64,000 bases of DNA. It comes from an uncultured Bacteroidota bacterium (lineage in GTDB: Bacteria > Bacteroidota > Bacteroidia > Flavobacteriales > Flavobacteriaceae). This document shows, piece by piece, positions 54,338 to 63,399 of the stretch (its first letter is position 1; the number at the start of each line of letters is the position of its first letter). The notes beneath the pieces are model-generated. The model saw only the letters and a program-made list of their open reading frames with translations, was not told the origin of the DNA and did no database searches. The position numbers were made by a program, and so were the translations under genes. The DNA is taken from positions 17,127 through 81,126 of the forward strand of contig CAILWV010000006.1 of assembly GCA_903838055.1 (NCBI GenBank), read 5' to 3'.

Positions 54338-55510
54338 ATGAAAATAAAAAACTTAATACCCTTTATTATAGTATCGTTATATAGTTGTAATAAATCGGAA
54401 TTATCCATCTCCCCATCCTTAGAAAAAAAACTAGGCGAATCTGCCTATAATTCAACAAATGAAAATAGCACTGACTATAAAGTAAAAACATTTATTGATT
54501 CTAATATTCAAAAAACAGCAAATGATGCATTGAAAGATGCACTTATTACAAATAATGCAGACTATGGCTGTGTAGTAATTATGGAAACCAAAAGCGGAAA
54601 GGTTAAAGCAATGGCTAATCTAAACAAAGATTTAGATGGTAACTATAAATACAATGCCACAACAGCTGTATGTCAAGCTAATGAGCCGGGAGGATTAATA
54701 AGAACATATGATTTAATGGCTTTATTGGAAGATAAAAAAGCAGATACCTCCTCCGTTTTTGATACGCATGGAGGAGAAATATCTTTTTTCGGACAAAAAA
54801 TACGCGATTCTCATGCAATGAATGGCAAAGTTTCTTTAGCAACCGCATTTTCTATTTCATCTAATTCTGTTTTTGCTCAAGCAATTAATAATTCTTATGC
54901 ATCTAACCCAAATTTATTTTGTAGTAGATATAAAAAACTTGGACTTGATAAGCCGTTAAATCTTCCATTTACGAATGAAGCTACTCCGAATTTTCCAGAT
55001 CCAAAAAGTAAACAATGGTCAGCAATCACCTTACCATGGCTGTCTATTGGTTATGGGTTTACCGTAACACCTATACAAATTCTAACATTTTATAATGCTA
55101 TCGCCAATAATGGAATTATGGTAAAACCATTATTTTTATCCGAAATAAAAGATAAAAAGGGTAACCTTAAAACATACGCAACAGAAGTACTAAATTCTAA
55201 AATTGCAAGTGCAAAAACTGTTTCATCTTTAGGCTATCTATTAACTAAAAAAGCAAATGGAGCTGGCAGTACAATTCTTACTTCTAACAACATTACCATA
55301 GCAGGCAATGCTACTGCGGTTCCACTAGAATATGCAGATCCATCAACAAAAGATAAAAAATACCTAGCTTCTTTTGCTGGCTATTTTCCAGCCGATAAAC
55401 CCAAATATTCTGTAGTTTGTTTTATTTACAATCCAAAATCACAAGTCCCTATTTTTGGAGTTATGGTGTGCGGAAATGCAATTAAAACTATTGCTGAAAA
55501 AGTGAAATAA
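54338..55510 (+). CDS. Lipoprotein FtsI/PBP transpeptidase homologue lacking catalytic residues
   Basis: From the ATG at 54338 the 390-residue protein has a lipobox (SLYSC, Cys17) and a penicillin-binding transpeptidase fold. It resembles the C-terminal half of flavobacterial FtsI: RDSHAMNGKVSLATAFSISS, WLSIGYGFTVTPIQILTFYN, AGYFPADKPKYSVV. The SxxK motif, normally EPGSTFK, reads EPGGLIR, so Ser is Gly119 and Lys is Arg122. SxN is kept (Ser174-Asn176), but KTG reads AGNAT. Its pump-like catalytic chemistry is therefore lost. I infer a binding or decoy role for peptidoglycan or beta-lactams. Confidence 0.8.
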   Translation: MKIKNLIPFIIVSLYSCNKSELSISPSLEKKLGESAYNSTNENSTDYKVKTFIDSNIQKTANDALKDALITNNADYGCVVIMETKSGKVKAMANLNKDLDGNYKYNATTAVCQANEPGGLIRTYDLMALLEDKKADTSSVFDTHGGEISFFGQKIRDSHAMNGKVSLATAFSISSNSVFAQAINNSYASNPNLFCSRYKKLGLDKPLNLPFTNEATPNFPDPKSKQWSAITLPWLSIGYGFTVTPIQILTFYNAIANNGIMVKPLFLSEIKDKKGNLKTYATEVLNSKIASAKTVSSLGYLLTKKANGAGSTILTSNNITIAGNATAVPLEYADPSTKDKKYLASFAGYFPADKPKYSVVCFIYNPKSQVPIFGVMVCGNAIKTIAEKVK

Positions 55511-55565
55511 TAAGAAAAAAGATTAGATTTTAGCAACCAAATACAAATTTTAAATAATATATAAA

Positions 55566-56321
55566 ATGGAACACCTATTTTGCCCCGAGTGCGGCTTTAA
55601 AAATGAATTAAAAAACAAGTTTTGCCCTGGATGTGGCAATAAATTAAATATAAATACAGAGGAATTCGTTAATTTATCAAACGATAAAGAAGACGATAAT
55701 CCTATTGCTGAAACTAAAGTTGAAACAACAACCAATAGAGTATTAATGCCTGATGGTACAATCTATGAAGGAGAACTAAAAGATGGATTAGCAAATGGTT
55801 TTGGTAAATTTATTTATAATAGATATGTGAAGTATAGAGGTTTATGGATTAAAAGATGGGGTACTAATGAGCAATTTTATAATCGAATTGAAGGATATCT
55901 TTCTAATGGAAAATATGAAGGATCAGTAAAATTATTTAATGATGATGTTTTGGTTTTTGATGGTTGTTTGGAATATGAGTTAAAAGAGGGTTATGGAAAA
56001 GAATATTATGTAGAAGGTTTAATTAGATATGAAGGTGAATTTCACCATGGCGTATATCATGGTAAAGGTGAATATTATCAATCAGACTATCCACACAAAA
56101 TTAAATACAAAGGTGAGTTTTACAATAGTAGGTTCTCTGGCAAAGGCATAAAATATATAAACAATGATGGTGATTACTTTGAAGGAAGGTTTTTGTGTGG
56201 TGAATTTCAAGTAGGTAAAAAAGTTTTAAATCATAGAATAGTTTACGAAGGAGAATGGGATAGAGAAAGGTACCATGGAAAAGGTATTCAATTGTGCACT
56301 GGGAACTTTGTTCAAATATGA
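55566..56321 (+). pseudogene. Zinc-ribbon/MORN-repeat protein truncated by a transposase remnant
   Basis: The N-terminus has a zinc ribbon (CPECGFKNELKNKFCPGCGNK, given here as two CxxC pairs). Several MORN repeats follow: YEGELKDGLANGFGKFIY, YEGEFHHGVYHGKGEYYQ, YKGEFYNSRFSGKGIKYI, YEGEWDRERYHGKGI. At about 56285 the frame leaves the MORN pattern for the transposase DNA, ending QLCTGNFVQI at 56321. The natural C-terminus is lost. MORN proteins bind membranes or lipids in some cases; the role here is unknown. Confidence 0.75.
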
Positions 56322-56828
56322 AAGCCGATGATGTGAAAAGAACCGTGGATACTGCGATTCAAAAAGCTAAATTAATTACCAAACAAAAACCAAAGTTGCT
56401 ATCTGATAATGGCTCGTGTTATATTGCAAGTGAACTAAAATCGTATTTAAAAGACAATTATCAAATGCAGCAAGTGCATGGCAGACCAAATCATCCACAA
56501 ACACAAGGAAAGATTGAACGCTATCACAGAACCATGAAAAATGTTGTGAAACTTGATAATTACTTTGCTCCAGAGGAATTAGAAGCTGCTTTACAAAAGT
56601 TTGTTAACCGATACAATAATGAGCGTTATCATGAATCATTAAACAACTTAACACCTGCAGATATTTATTTTGGAAGAGGAGAAATGATATTAAAAGAAAG
56701 ACAAAAATTAAAGAAAATTGCAATTATTAATCGCAGAAATGAGTACCAAAAATTAAAATTAACAACAAATCAAAAAAAACATTTATCTTTGAATTATTAA
56801 CTAAATACTCTCTTAGGAAAAGTCCACT
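56285..56828 (+). pseudogene. 3' remnant of a DDE transposase (IS3/IS481-like)
   Basis: The reading frame carries the second half of an rve integrase core: LLSDNGSCYIASELKSYL (second Asp) and HPQTQGKIERYHRTMKN (catalytic Glu), then RYNNERYHESLNNLTP. The first Asp and the N-terminal domain are missing because the fragment begins inside the coding sequence where the MORN gene ends. The end of the insertion sequence probably lies near 56828. It is inactive. Confidence 0.8.
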
Positions 56829-57160
56829 TTAGTTTGAAGACATACACCCCAGAGGCAATAATGCGTGATGAACATTCATTCTTAGGTTGGTCTCTACATG
56901 AATTAGCTCCAAAAATTGATTCTGGAAATATCATACAAAATCAAACAATAGCGTTTAAAATTTTAGAAAAAATGACATTTGCCGAAATGTATATTACAAT
57001 TTATAAGTTGGCAATTATTGATTTTTATTCTGTACTAAATAATTCGAATAAAATTGAAATTAATTTTAAATCTGACGCAAAACATTTTGCCTTTGTTAGA
57101 TTTACACAGTTTATAAAATATAAATTCAATAATTTTTTATTAACTAAAGTATGCATCTAA
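56801..57160 (+). pseudogene. Formyltransferase-domain remnant
   Basis: The frame has no ATG start near its beginning (the first possible is TTG at 56834). It contains SLHELAPKIDSGNIIQNQTI, matching the C-terminal part of the formyltransferase catalytic fold (GxxIDTGxII). The 5' half is absent, cut by the transposase insertion. The remaining 100 residues are partly hydrophobic. The full enzyme may have been a sugar or tRNA formyltransferase; this cannot be resolved. Confidence 0.55.
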
Positions 57161-57377
57161 CATTAACGTTTTGGTATGGAATTATATACTAAAACGGTGA
57201 GCAATTGATTTTTAAATTTTTTGACACTAACTTAGACTGCATAATAAGATTTTGAATATTAAATAGAAAAAAAATGGAAGTACTACTAAACAATTTTGAT
57301 TTACATAATAACGCTTAAAATAAGTAATCATCAGTAATTGCCGATAAAAAGCACTTATTACTACTTACAACTAGATT

Positions 57378-57420
57378 AAATCAGTGATTAGCGATTATCA
57401 GCTATTTTCACTGATTTTTT
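57378..57420. terminator. Hairpin between the formyltransferase remnant and the small membrane gene
   Basis: AAATCAGTGA and TCACTGATTT pair around a 22-base loop, and T or A runs flank it. On the minus strand it lies 8 bases past the stop of the small membrane gene. No more of the 267-base gap here is explained. Confidence 0.6.
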
Positions 57421-57427
57421 ACTTAGA

Positions 57428-57640
57428 CTAATTTAGTTTTTTGCTTTTGTTTTCTTGGTGAATTTGATAAACACCATAAGATATTATTCCTATTGTAATT
57501 GTTGCAAATACGCCAATTAAAACATAGGTTGCTATTTTGGTGTTTTCTATTTTTTCTGGTGTAGGAATTTGACCTAATTCATAGGCTAAAATATCAGGCG
57601 ATAACATTCGTTGTCTGGAGGTAATGATGATTTCTTTCAT
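57428..57640 (-). CDS. Small single-helix membrane protein
   Basis: The 70-residue protein has one hydrophobic helix (about residues 37-59), preceded by a polar segment (SPDILAYELGQIPTPEKIENTK) and followed by a basic tail. It overlaps the zinc-finger gene by 4 bases, so the two are coupled. No family is recognised. Confidence 0.55.
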   Translation of the reverse strand: MKEIIITSRQRMLSPDILAYELGQIPTPEKIENTKIATYVLIGVFATITIGIISYGVYQIHQENKSKKLN

Positions 57641-58029
57641 TTTTTTTCTGTTTTTTTATAAATAATTATTTTAGTTTCACCTTTTGGGTCTAATCCAAAT
57701 ACGATGTCTTTAAATTCATAGCATTTTGTTTTTACACCACCTACATTATAGAATTTTGTTTCCGGAAGATATTTTGTGTTAAAACCCAATTTTTCAAATT
57801 TATCTAAGTCTTCAGCAAGAATGTTCCTATCTCGGTATAATTTCAAAAGTTTATAGTTCTCTAACATGCCTTTTCTAATAAGATTAAATTCTAAGTTTTC
57901 TTCAGACCGTCTTTTATGCCCGTGATAGTTTCGGCACTTGTCAGAACAATATATTTTTTTTGAGGATTTGTAATCCAGTATTTCATTTTCGCAATCTGGG
58001 TTTTTGCAATACTTTATCGGTTTTTTCAT
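57637..58029 (-). CDS. Small zinc-finger protein near the recombinase
   Basis: From the ATG at 58029 this 130-residue protein begins MKKPIKYCKNPDCEN and has a four-cysteine site, CKNPDC followed by CSDKC, with conserved RNYHGHKRR after it. A longer start at 58056 would run into the promoter region of the divergent gene. Such small C4 proteins recur beside recombinases in flavobacterial islands, probably DNA-linked, but no function is established. Confidence 0.6.
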   Translation of the reverse strand: MKKPIKYCKNPDCENEILDYKSSKKIYCSDKCRNYHGHKRRSEENLEFNLIRKGMLENYKLLKLYRDRNILAEDLDKFEKLGFNTKYLPETKFYNVGGVKTKCYEFKDIVFGLDPKGETKIIIYKKTEKK

Positions 58030-58083
58030 AAAAAATATATTTATATCAAATAACATTATGCAAATATATAAAAATAATTTTAT

Positions 58084-58091
58084 TACATTTG
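58084..58091 (+). promoter_or_regulatory. -7 box that sets the start of the MerR-like gene
   Basis: TACATTTG, a perfect TAnnTTTG match, predicts a transcript start near 58098. The ATG at 58112 then becomes the first usable start, not the earlier in-frame ones at 58004 or 58058. Confidence 0.5.
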
Positions 58092-58111
58092 ACGAATATA
58101 ATTATTTTAAC

Positions 58112-59059
58112 ATGGAATTAAAAAACTACTTCCCTTATTTGTTGGAAAAAAAAATACTATTATCTGAAATTGGAATACATCCAAGAACTCATATCGCTTG
58201 GAAAGAAGAAGGTATAACATTTTATGAAGAAGTTAGCACTTTAGGTGAAAAAGAAGCAAAAAGAAAATGGGTTTATCTAGATGTATTTGAAGCATTTTGG
58301 CTATTAATAATAGTTGAACTTAGAAAATTTAACCTTGATTTAAAAACCATAAAAAAACTAAAGGAATTTATAAAAGAACAACCTGATCTAAAATTGGTAC
58401 TTGAGAAAATATCTGAAGAAGATTTTCAAAACAAAGTGGTTAGTTTGTTGTCTAAAGAAATGCTTGATAGTATTGGCGGTTCTACTTCAAGAGAAAAAGT
58501 AATCAAGTCATTAACTACGAATTTGTACCAAGACACATTTTTATCAAATTTAGGGGTGGTGCTTTATGGAGCGCTAATTACAAATTCTTCTCCGTCAATT
58601 ATAATTAAAATTAATAAAGAAGCGGATGAATTTGAATTTATAATTGCATTAAACAATAGTACAGAAGCTAAATTAAAAGAAGATTTGTATCAATTTTACA
58701 CTAAGACATGTTCTGAATCTACTTTTATCAATTTACCTATAGTTACCATTTTGGAAAAATTATTTGAAAATGAAAAGCTAATTAACCACTGTTATGAATA
58801 TGGGTTTTTCAATAATCAGGAAAAACAACTTTTAGAAGCGGTCAGAAATAAAGAATATGAAGAAATTAAAATTGTTAAACATTCAAGCGGAGATTATACT
58901 CTTAATTTCTCTGATGCTAAAGAGATATCTGGTGAAGAAGCAAAAAAACTCAGGAAAACATTAGGTCTAAAAATGTACGACAGAGTAGAAGTGATTTATA
59001 GAAATGAAAGTCATTTAGTAATTAAGAATACAAACAAAAAAATTATAAAAAAAGAATAA
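58112..59059 (+). CDS. MerR-like HTH regulator
   Basis: From the ATG at 58112 the protein has 315 residues. The N-terminal 90 residues resemble a MerR-type winged helix: YFPYLLEKKILLSEIGIHPRTHIAWKEEGI, then KWVYLDVFEAFWLLIIVELR and LKTIKKLKEFI. The rest shows no recognised domain and ends in a basic tail after YDRVEVIYRNESH. It lies between the zinc-finger gene (divergent) and the recombinase, so it may control integration or excision. Confidence 0.65.
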   Translation: MELKNYFPYLLEKKILLSEIGIHPRTHIAWKEEGITFYEEVSTLGEKEAKRKWVYLDVFEAFWLLIIVELRKFNLDLKTIKKLKEFIKEQPDLKLVLEKISEEDFQNKVVSLLSKEMLDSIGGSTSREKVIKSLTTNLYQDTFLSNLGVVLYGALITNSSPSIIIKINKEADEFEFIIALNNSTEAKLKEDLYQFYTKTCSESTFINLPIVTILEKLFENEKLINHCYEYGFFNNQEKQLLEAVRNKEYEEIKIVKHSSGDYTLNFSDAKEISGEEAKKLRKTLGLKMYDRVEVIYRNESHLVIKNTNKKIIKKE

Positions 59060-59141
59060 TGTCCTAAGTATCCCTTAGCACAAAACTACCTAAAAGTTTA
59101 AAACAAGTAAAGCCTACTTCTTTTAGCTCCCAGAGGTAAAA

Positions 59142-59285
59142 ATGGAATTTGAAAAAGCAAAACAAATTTTAAACACAGAATCAGAGAAAAAGTTCACAGA
59201 CCAAGAAATAACAGAAATAATGCAAATGCTAGAAGTGTTTGCGGATGTATGGGTGAATAATCTTTTAAAGTCGAAAAAAAAATGA
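59142..59285 (+). CDS. 47-residue ORF upstream of the recombinase
   Basis: The small ORF reads MEFEKAKQILNTESEKKFTD and ends LLKSKKK. Its stop overlaps the ATG of the recombinase (ATGA), which suggests translational coupling. It is preceded by AGAGG, a strong ribosome-binding site, 6 bases from its ATG. The protein is mostly helical and acidic to basic. It could be a directionality or control factor; this is inference. Confidence 0.55.
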   Translation: MEFEKAKQILNTESEKKFTDQEITEIMQMLEVFADVWVNNLLKSKKK

Positions 59286-60829
59286 AAAATGTAATTCTTT
59301 ATGTTAGGGTTTCAACTGATGAACAATCAGACAGGGGGTATTCGATGCGGGATCAAGAACAAAAATTATTGACCTATTGTCAAAATAATAGTTTTAATGT
59401 TTTGCATATTTTTCGAGAAGATTATTCAGCTAAAACATTTTGTCGTCCAGAGTTTAAGAAGTTATTAGAATATTGTAAGAAACACAAAAAAGAGGTCAAT
59501 CAAATGTTATTTATTAAATGGGACAGGTTCTCTCGTAATACTGCAGAATCTTATCAAATGATTACAACATTTAGCACTCTTGCTATTCGAGTAAATGCAA
59601 TTGAACAACCCCTTGATTTAAGTGTGCCCGAACAAGGATTATTACTTGCAATGTATCTCTCGATGCCCGAAGTTGAAAACCATCGCCGTTCTTTAAACGT
59701 TATCTCTGGAATGCGTCGAGCATTTAAAGAAGGGAGGTATGTTGGAAATGCCCCAAAAGGATATTCTAATGGTATGGATTCAATTAAGAAGCCATTGTTA
59801 GTTCCTAATGGTGATGCAAAATATATTCAAGAAGGATTTGAGTTAATGGCAACTGGAATTTACAATCAAAAAGAAGTTTTCAATAAATTAAAAGCAAAAG
59901 GTTTTAAAAGTAGTATGACCGCAATTGCATCTATTTTTAGAAACCATTTATACTACGGTGGCGTATTTCTCAAAGGTTATAAAGAGGAAGAAGAAACTGT
60001 TGTTGATGGAATACATGAACCAATAATTACTAAACAGCTATATCTAAAAGTGCAGGATGTATTGAATAACAGATGTAAAAAATACCATACTGCCCATAAA
60101 AAAATAAACGAAAAATTTCCACTTAAAGGATTTTTAACTTGCCCTGTATGTTCAACACCATTAACCGCAAGTTCCTCAAAAGGCAGGTCAAAACATTATA
60201 CGTATTACCACTGTATAAGCCCTTGTAATGAGAGATACCGTCTTGAGGAGGTGGATCTTTGGTTTGCAGATTTCCTCCAATCAATTAGTTTAGAAAAGCC
60301 CATTCAAAAAATACTAGTTGAAATGATAAAAGACCAAATATTAATACAATCTGGAAAAGCAGAACTCGGCCCTAAACATTATGAAAAAGTAAAAAATATA
60401 GAAGACAAACTAGTTCGATTACAGGATTTATATATTGAAGGAAATATTGAAAAATCAGAGTATAAAATTGCAAAAGAAAGGTACGATACAATTCATCAAG
60501 AATTAATATCAAACGAAGTTGAACTAAAAGATACAAAGAGGATTGTTGAAATCTATGAAAGTGTGTTAAGTAAACTCGAATCTATTGAATACCAATATAA
60601 TGCATCAAATATTGAGGATAAACGAAAAATAATTGGTTCGATATTTCCGAAAAAATTTCAATTCGAAAATAAAAAAGTTCGAACCGCAGATTTGAACCCA
60701 TTATTCTTAAAAATATCCAGCATTAACAGCCTTTCGCAGAGGACAAAAAAAAGGACAAATTCAAAAAAATTGAATTTGTCCGGGATGGTGGGCGATGAGG
60801 GGTTCGAACCCCCGACCCCCTCGGTGTAA
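59282..60829 (+). CDS. Large serine recombinase (island integrase)
   Basis: The 515-residue protein has the resolvase catalytic domain with Ser11 in LYVRVSTDEQ and the DRFSRNTAE helix. A recombinase domain follows (GNAPKGYSNGMDS, then SIFRNHLYYGGVFL), with a zinc ribbon (CPVCSTPLTASSSKG ... CISPCNERY). A coiled-coil region follows. The last about 15 codons (GMVGDEGFEPPTPSV) are read from tRNA-Val on the other strand and are set by the integration site. It is the likely integrase of the island; serine recombinases using a tRNA site are unusual. Confidence 0.88.
   Translation: MKNVILYVRVSTDEQSDRGYSMRDQEQKLLTYCQNNSFNVLHIFREDYSAKTFCRPEFKKLLEYCKKHKKEVNQMLFIKWDRFSRNTAESYQMITTFSTLAIRVNAIEQPLDLSVPEQGLLLAMYLSMPEVENHRRSLNVISGMRRAFKEGRYVGNAPKGYSNGMDSIKKPLLVPNGDAKYIQEGFELMATGIYNQKEVFNKLKAKGFKSSMTAIASIFRNHLYYGGVFLKGYKEEEETVVDGIHEPIITKQLYLKVQDVLNNRCKKYHTAHKKINEKFPLKGFLTCPVCSTPLTASSSKGRSKHYTYYHCISPCNERYRLEEVDLWFADFLQSISLEKPIQKILVEMIKDQILIQSGKAELGPKHYEKVKNIEDKLVRLQDLYIEGNIEKSEYKIAKERYDTIHQELISNEVELKDTKRIVEIYESVLSKLESIEYQYNASNIEDKRKIIGSIFPKKFQFENKKVRTADLNPLFLKISSINSLSQRTKKRTNSKKLNLSGMVGDEGFEPPTPSV
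60693..60781. repeat. Repeat R2: recombinase-tail copy next to the intact tRNA
   Basis: This is the recombinase 3' coding end, matching 45601-45687 and 63516-63594. It includes the hairpin AGGACAAATTCAA / TTGAATTTGTCC, but the T-run seen in the other copies is replaced by GGGATG. The tRNA 3' end begins four bases later at 60786. Confidence 0.85.
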
Positions 60830-60863
60830 ACGAGGTGCTCTGAACCAGCTGAGCTAATCGCCC
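60786..60863 (-). tRNA. tRNA-Val (anticodon UAC)
   Basis: The minus strand starts GGGCGATTAGCTCAGCTGGT and forms all four arms. The anticodon stem CCTCG/CGAGG encloses TTTACAC, giving anticodon UAC. The T arm has GGGGGTTCGAACCCC, and a genomic CCA follows the discriminator A. It is complete and is the integration target of the island. Part of it is also read by the recombinase frame on the other strand. Confidence 0.97.
60788..60837 (-). repeat. Right att site within tRNA-Val
   Basis: Fifty bases are identical to 45799-45848. They span the tRNA from the anticodon stem to the discriminator. Here the tRNA is complete, so the island supplies or keeps the 3' half at this end. Confidence 0.9.
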
Positions 60864-61007
60864 GATGTTATTGAGATGTTTTATTTCTCATTAATCAGGG
60901 TGCAAATATAACGCTTATTTTTAATCTTGCAAACATTTTGACTATACTTTTTATTCAACTCAAAAGTAAATCTAATTATGAATTAGCTTTAACTCATTCC
61001 GAATAAT

Positions 61008-63293
61008 TTAAGCTTTTATTTTGCAATTTTTTATTACTCTAGACAAACTCAAACTATAATTAGAAGCCGAATTGATAAGCTCTTCAACATCAGAGTCTTT
61101 TGAATCTGGATATAACACTTTCACTTGATTAATTGTATTTTGAATTTCATTTATTGCCTTTTTGTAATCCTTCTTTTCAAAAGCTTCAGCCATAACTTTT
61201 AATGATTGATTCAGAATTGCTATTGCATATAATTTTTTATGTTGTGCTTCTAGAATAAGTTCTAATTTACCAGTTGAGGGAGTCCATTTTAAATAAGCTT
61301 TCTCTACTTTAGTAACAGTTTGTTGTTTTTTAAAATCATAATAATTCATCTTGATAATTACTGGAGCATCTTCAATAGATTTATCCGGTTTGTTCAAATC
61401 AAATTTCACTAATGCCAATGTATTAAGTCCGCTATATACATTTTTAATATCCATAGTAATTGAATTATTTGCATTTTTATGGGATGGATAACCATATAAT
61501 TGCTTGTAAATAATTTTATCATTGTGAATAATTTCAACCGATAAATCTTTGGCACAAGGGCTTAACACACTGGATAGTTCTTTTTCAAAAACTCCATTAA
61601 TATCTTTTGAATCGCCAACAAAATTCAACAGCCCACCTCCTACTGTTGCTAACAGAGAAAGTAAGGATTGATTATAATCCTCACCAACACCAATTGCAGA
61701 TAATTCAATCCCTTTTTTATTGTATTCAGTAGATTTATTAACCATCACATCAACTGGTGTAATTCCATAACCATCGGTTAATAATATCACACGGTTTGTT
61801 CCATTAGGAATATAATTTTTTAATACTTGTTCATAACCATCTACCATTCCTTTATAAATATCTGTTCCTCCTCCTGCAACAATATCTTCTATACGTTCTT
61901 TAAAATAACTTCCATCTCCAACTTTTCGGGCTGGTATCATAATAGTTGAGTTATCGCTAAAAGCTACTAAAGAAACAATGTCTGTAGGACGAAGTTTACT
62001 TACATACTTTGCTAAGGCAACTTTCAAAGCGTCTATTCGATCATGACCTTCCATTGATCCACTTTGATCTATGACTAGTGAAATATTTATTGGCGGACCA
62101 AACAAACCTTCTTTATCATTTTTAGCCTTGAAACCAATTTGCAAAACTGACTCCTTTGAATTTTCATTTACTGCATCATTCCCCCAGTCTAATTTCATTG
62201 CTATTGCATCATCATTAATAGGATCAGGAAATTGCTTTGTAATAAATTCTAAAAAGTTTTTTACGAATAAATCTTTAGTTGTAGGGATGTATTTCTCAGG
62301 AAATTGAAGCTTTGGATTAGGCAAATAAGTAAAATTCCCTTCCGCTGATCCAATTCCTTGCATATCCATATAGTTCAATACATCAACATCTTTTTGGTAT
62401 CTAAAATGAATCATGTATTTTCTTTTATTTGGCAATAAAAAATAGGCCTCTCCTTTAGAATTAGTTTTTGCTCTATATACTTTATTTGATTTAAGCATCT
62501 GCAGATAAACATCTTCATTACCAAGTTTATTTGTATTCATTTGATTCACTTTCAATTTCAAGTAAACCCTATTAGTGGATCCTTTTGTGTCTTTAGTAAT
62601 ATTTTGAATAATAGTATCACGCACCTCAGTTTCTTTAATATTGGTAGGCTGGTAAATAGTTTTAAGATTATATTGCCCAGATTTTTTAGCGTCTAAATAT
62701 TCATAACTTTCAATCCCATCAATATCAACTTCATATTCATTTTTAGCTGGCACTAAAAAATACGCAAAACCATTTACATCTGTTTTACCTAAAAAAGTTT
62801 TCGCTAACTTAATACAAGTTAAATTCACCGGAAAAAGAGACAACCCTTTTCCATCTTCCCCAACAATTTTTACCTGCAATGCTGCTTGAGTGGGATCATA
62901 ACTTGGACGAAATATTTTAGTTTGGTCTTCTAAAATAAAAGTAATTTGTTTTCTATCAACTAAACCTCTGTGTCTTCGTTTGTAATCTTCTAAGTCATAA
63001 GTTATTGTTCCAGAACCTGTAAATTTTCCGTTTTTTGGGATTTCTATATTTCGGCAATTCTTCATCTCACTAACATTAATTGACCATTCTACGCCATAGG
63101 ATATTTGGAAAACTACTTTTCCAGCACCATTTGTGTTTTTTGTTATTTTATCTTTCGAAATACTTTCTATGATTGTAACAGGTAAATTACTTACCGGATT
63201 GGAATGATTATCTACAACAGTTAAAGTATATGTGCTTTGCGCTATTATTAGGTTAAAAAATAAAAGCAATAATATAGAAGTGATCTTTTTCAT
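61008..63293 (-). CDS. Large exported vWA-domain protein
   Basis: The 761-residue protein has a signal peptide (MKKITSILLLLFFNLIIAQ). Three Ig-like/carboxypeptidase-regulatory-like modules follow (starting YTLTVVDNHSNPVSNLPVT, LQVKIVGEDGKGLSLFPVN, VYLKLKVNQMNTNKLGNED). A vWA domain lies at about residues 400-580, with MIDAS DQSGS (Asp409, Ser411, Ser413) and VILLTDGYG. A C-terminal helical region follows. vWA domains bind ligands with a metal. It lies outside the tRNA island. No MoxR gene is beside it. Confidence 0.87.
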   Translation of the reverse strand: MKKITSILLLLFFNLIIAQSTYTLTVVDNHSNPVSNLPVTIIESISKDKITKNTNGAGKVVFQISYGVEWSINVSEMKNCRNIEIPKNGKFTGSGTITYDLEDYKRRHRGLVDRKQITFILEDQTKIFRPSYDPTQAALQVKIVGEDGKGLSLFPVNLTCIKLAKTFLGKTDVNGFAYFLVPAKNEYEVDIDGIESYEYLDAKKSGQYNLKTIYQPTNIKETEVRDTIIQNITKDTKGSTNRVYLKLKVNQMNTNKLGNEDVYLQMLKSNKVYRAKTNSKGEAYFLLPNKRKYMIHFRYQKDVDVLNYMDMQGIGSAEGNFTYLPNPKLQFPEKYIPTTKDLFVKNFLEFITKQFPDPINDDAIAMKLDWGNDAVNENSKESVLQIGFKAKNDKEGLFGPPINISLVIDQSGSMEGHDRIDALKVALAKYVSKLRPTDIVSLVAFSDNSTIMIPARKVGDGSYFKERIEDIVAGGGTDIYKGMVDGYEQVLKNYIPNGTNRVILLTDGYGITPVDVMVNKSTEYNKKGIELSAIGVGEDYNQSLLSLLATVGGGLLNFVGDSKDINGVFEKELSSVLSPCAKDLSVEIIHNDKIIYKQLYGYPSHKNANNSITMDIKNVYSGLNTLALVKFDLNKPDKSIEDAPVIIKMNYYDFKKQQTVTKVEKAYLKWTPSTGKLELILEAQHKKLYAIAILNQSLKVMAEAFEKKDYKKAINEIQNTINQVKVLYPDSKDSDVEELINSASNYSLSLSRVIKNCKIKA

Positions 63294-63399
63294 TATGTAA
63301 ATAATTTAAGAATTATACTACTAATAACTTAATAAATATAAAGTTTATTGTGTAAATTATTAAATTTTATTAATAATGATTAACAATATTACAATAACA

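Larger units (their letters stand above)
45799..60863. mobile_element. Genomic island at tRNA-Val
   Basis: About 15 kb lie between the partial tRNA at 45799-45848 and the intact tRNA at 60786-60863. A large serine recombinase abuts the right end. The cargo includes exported signalling proteins, lipoproteins, zinc-finger proteins and several broken genes. Neither conjugation nor phage structural genes are present, so this is an integrative island with its own recombinase, perhaps no longer mobile. The left end cuts a WD40 gene, suggesting loss of DNA there. Confidence 0.85.

Noticed and set aside
57161..57377. Possible short genes between the formyltransferase remnant and the membrane gene
   Set aside because: The only frames are under 20 codons and have no plausible start signals.
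60782..60829. GMVGDEGFEPPTPSV tail of the recombinase as a domain
   Set aside because: It is the reverse strand of tRNA-Val; it may be translated but is imposed by the integration site.
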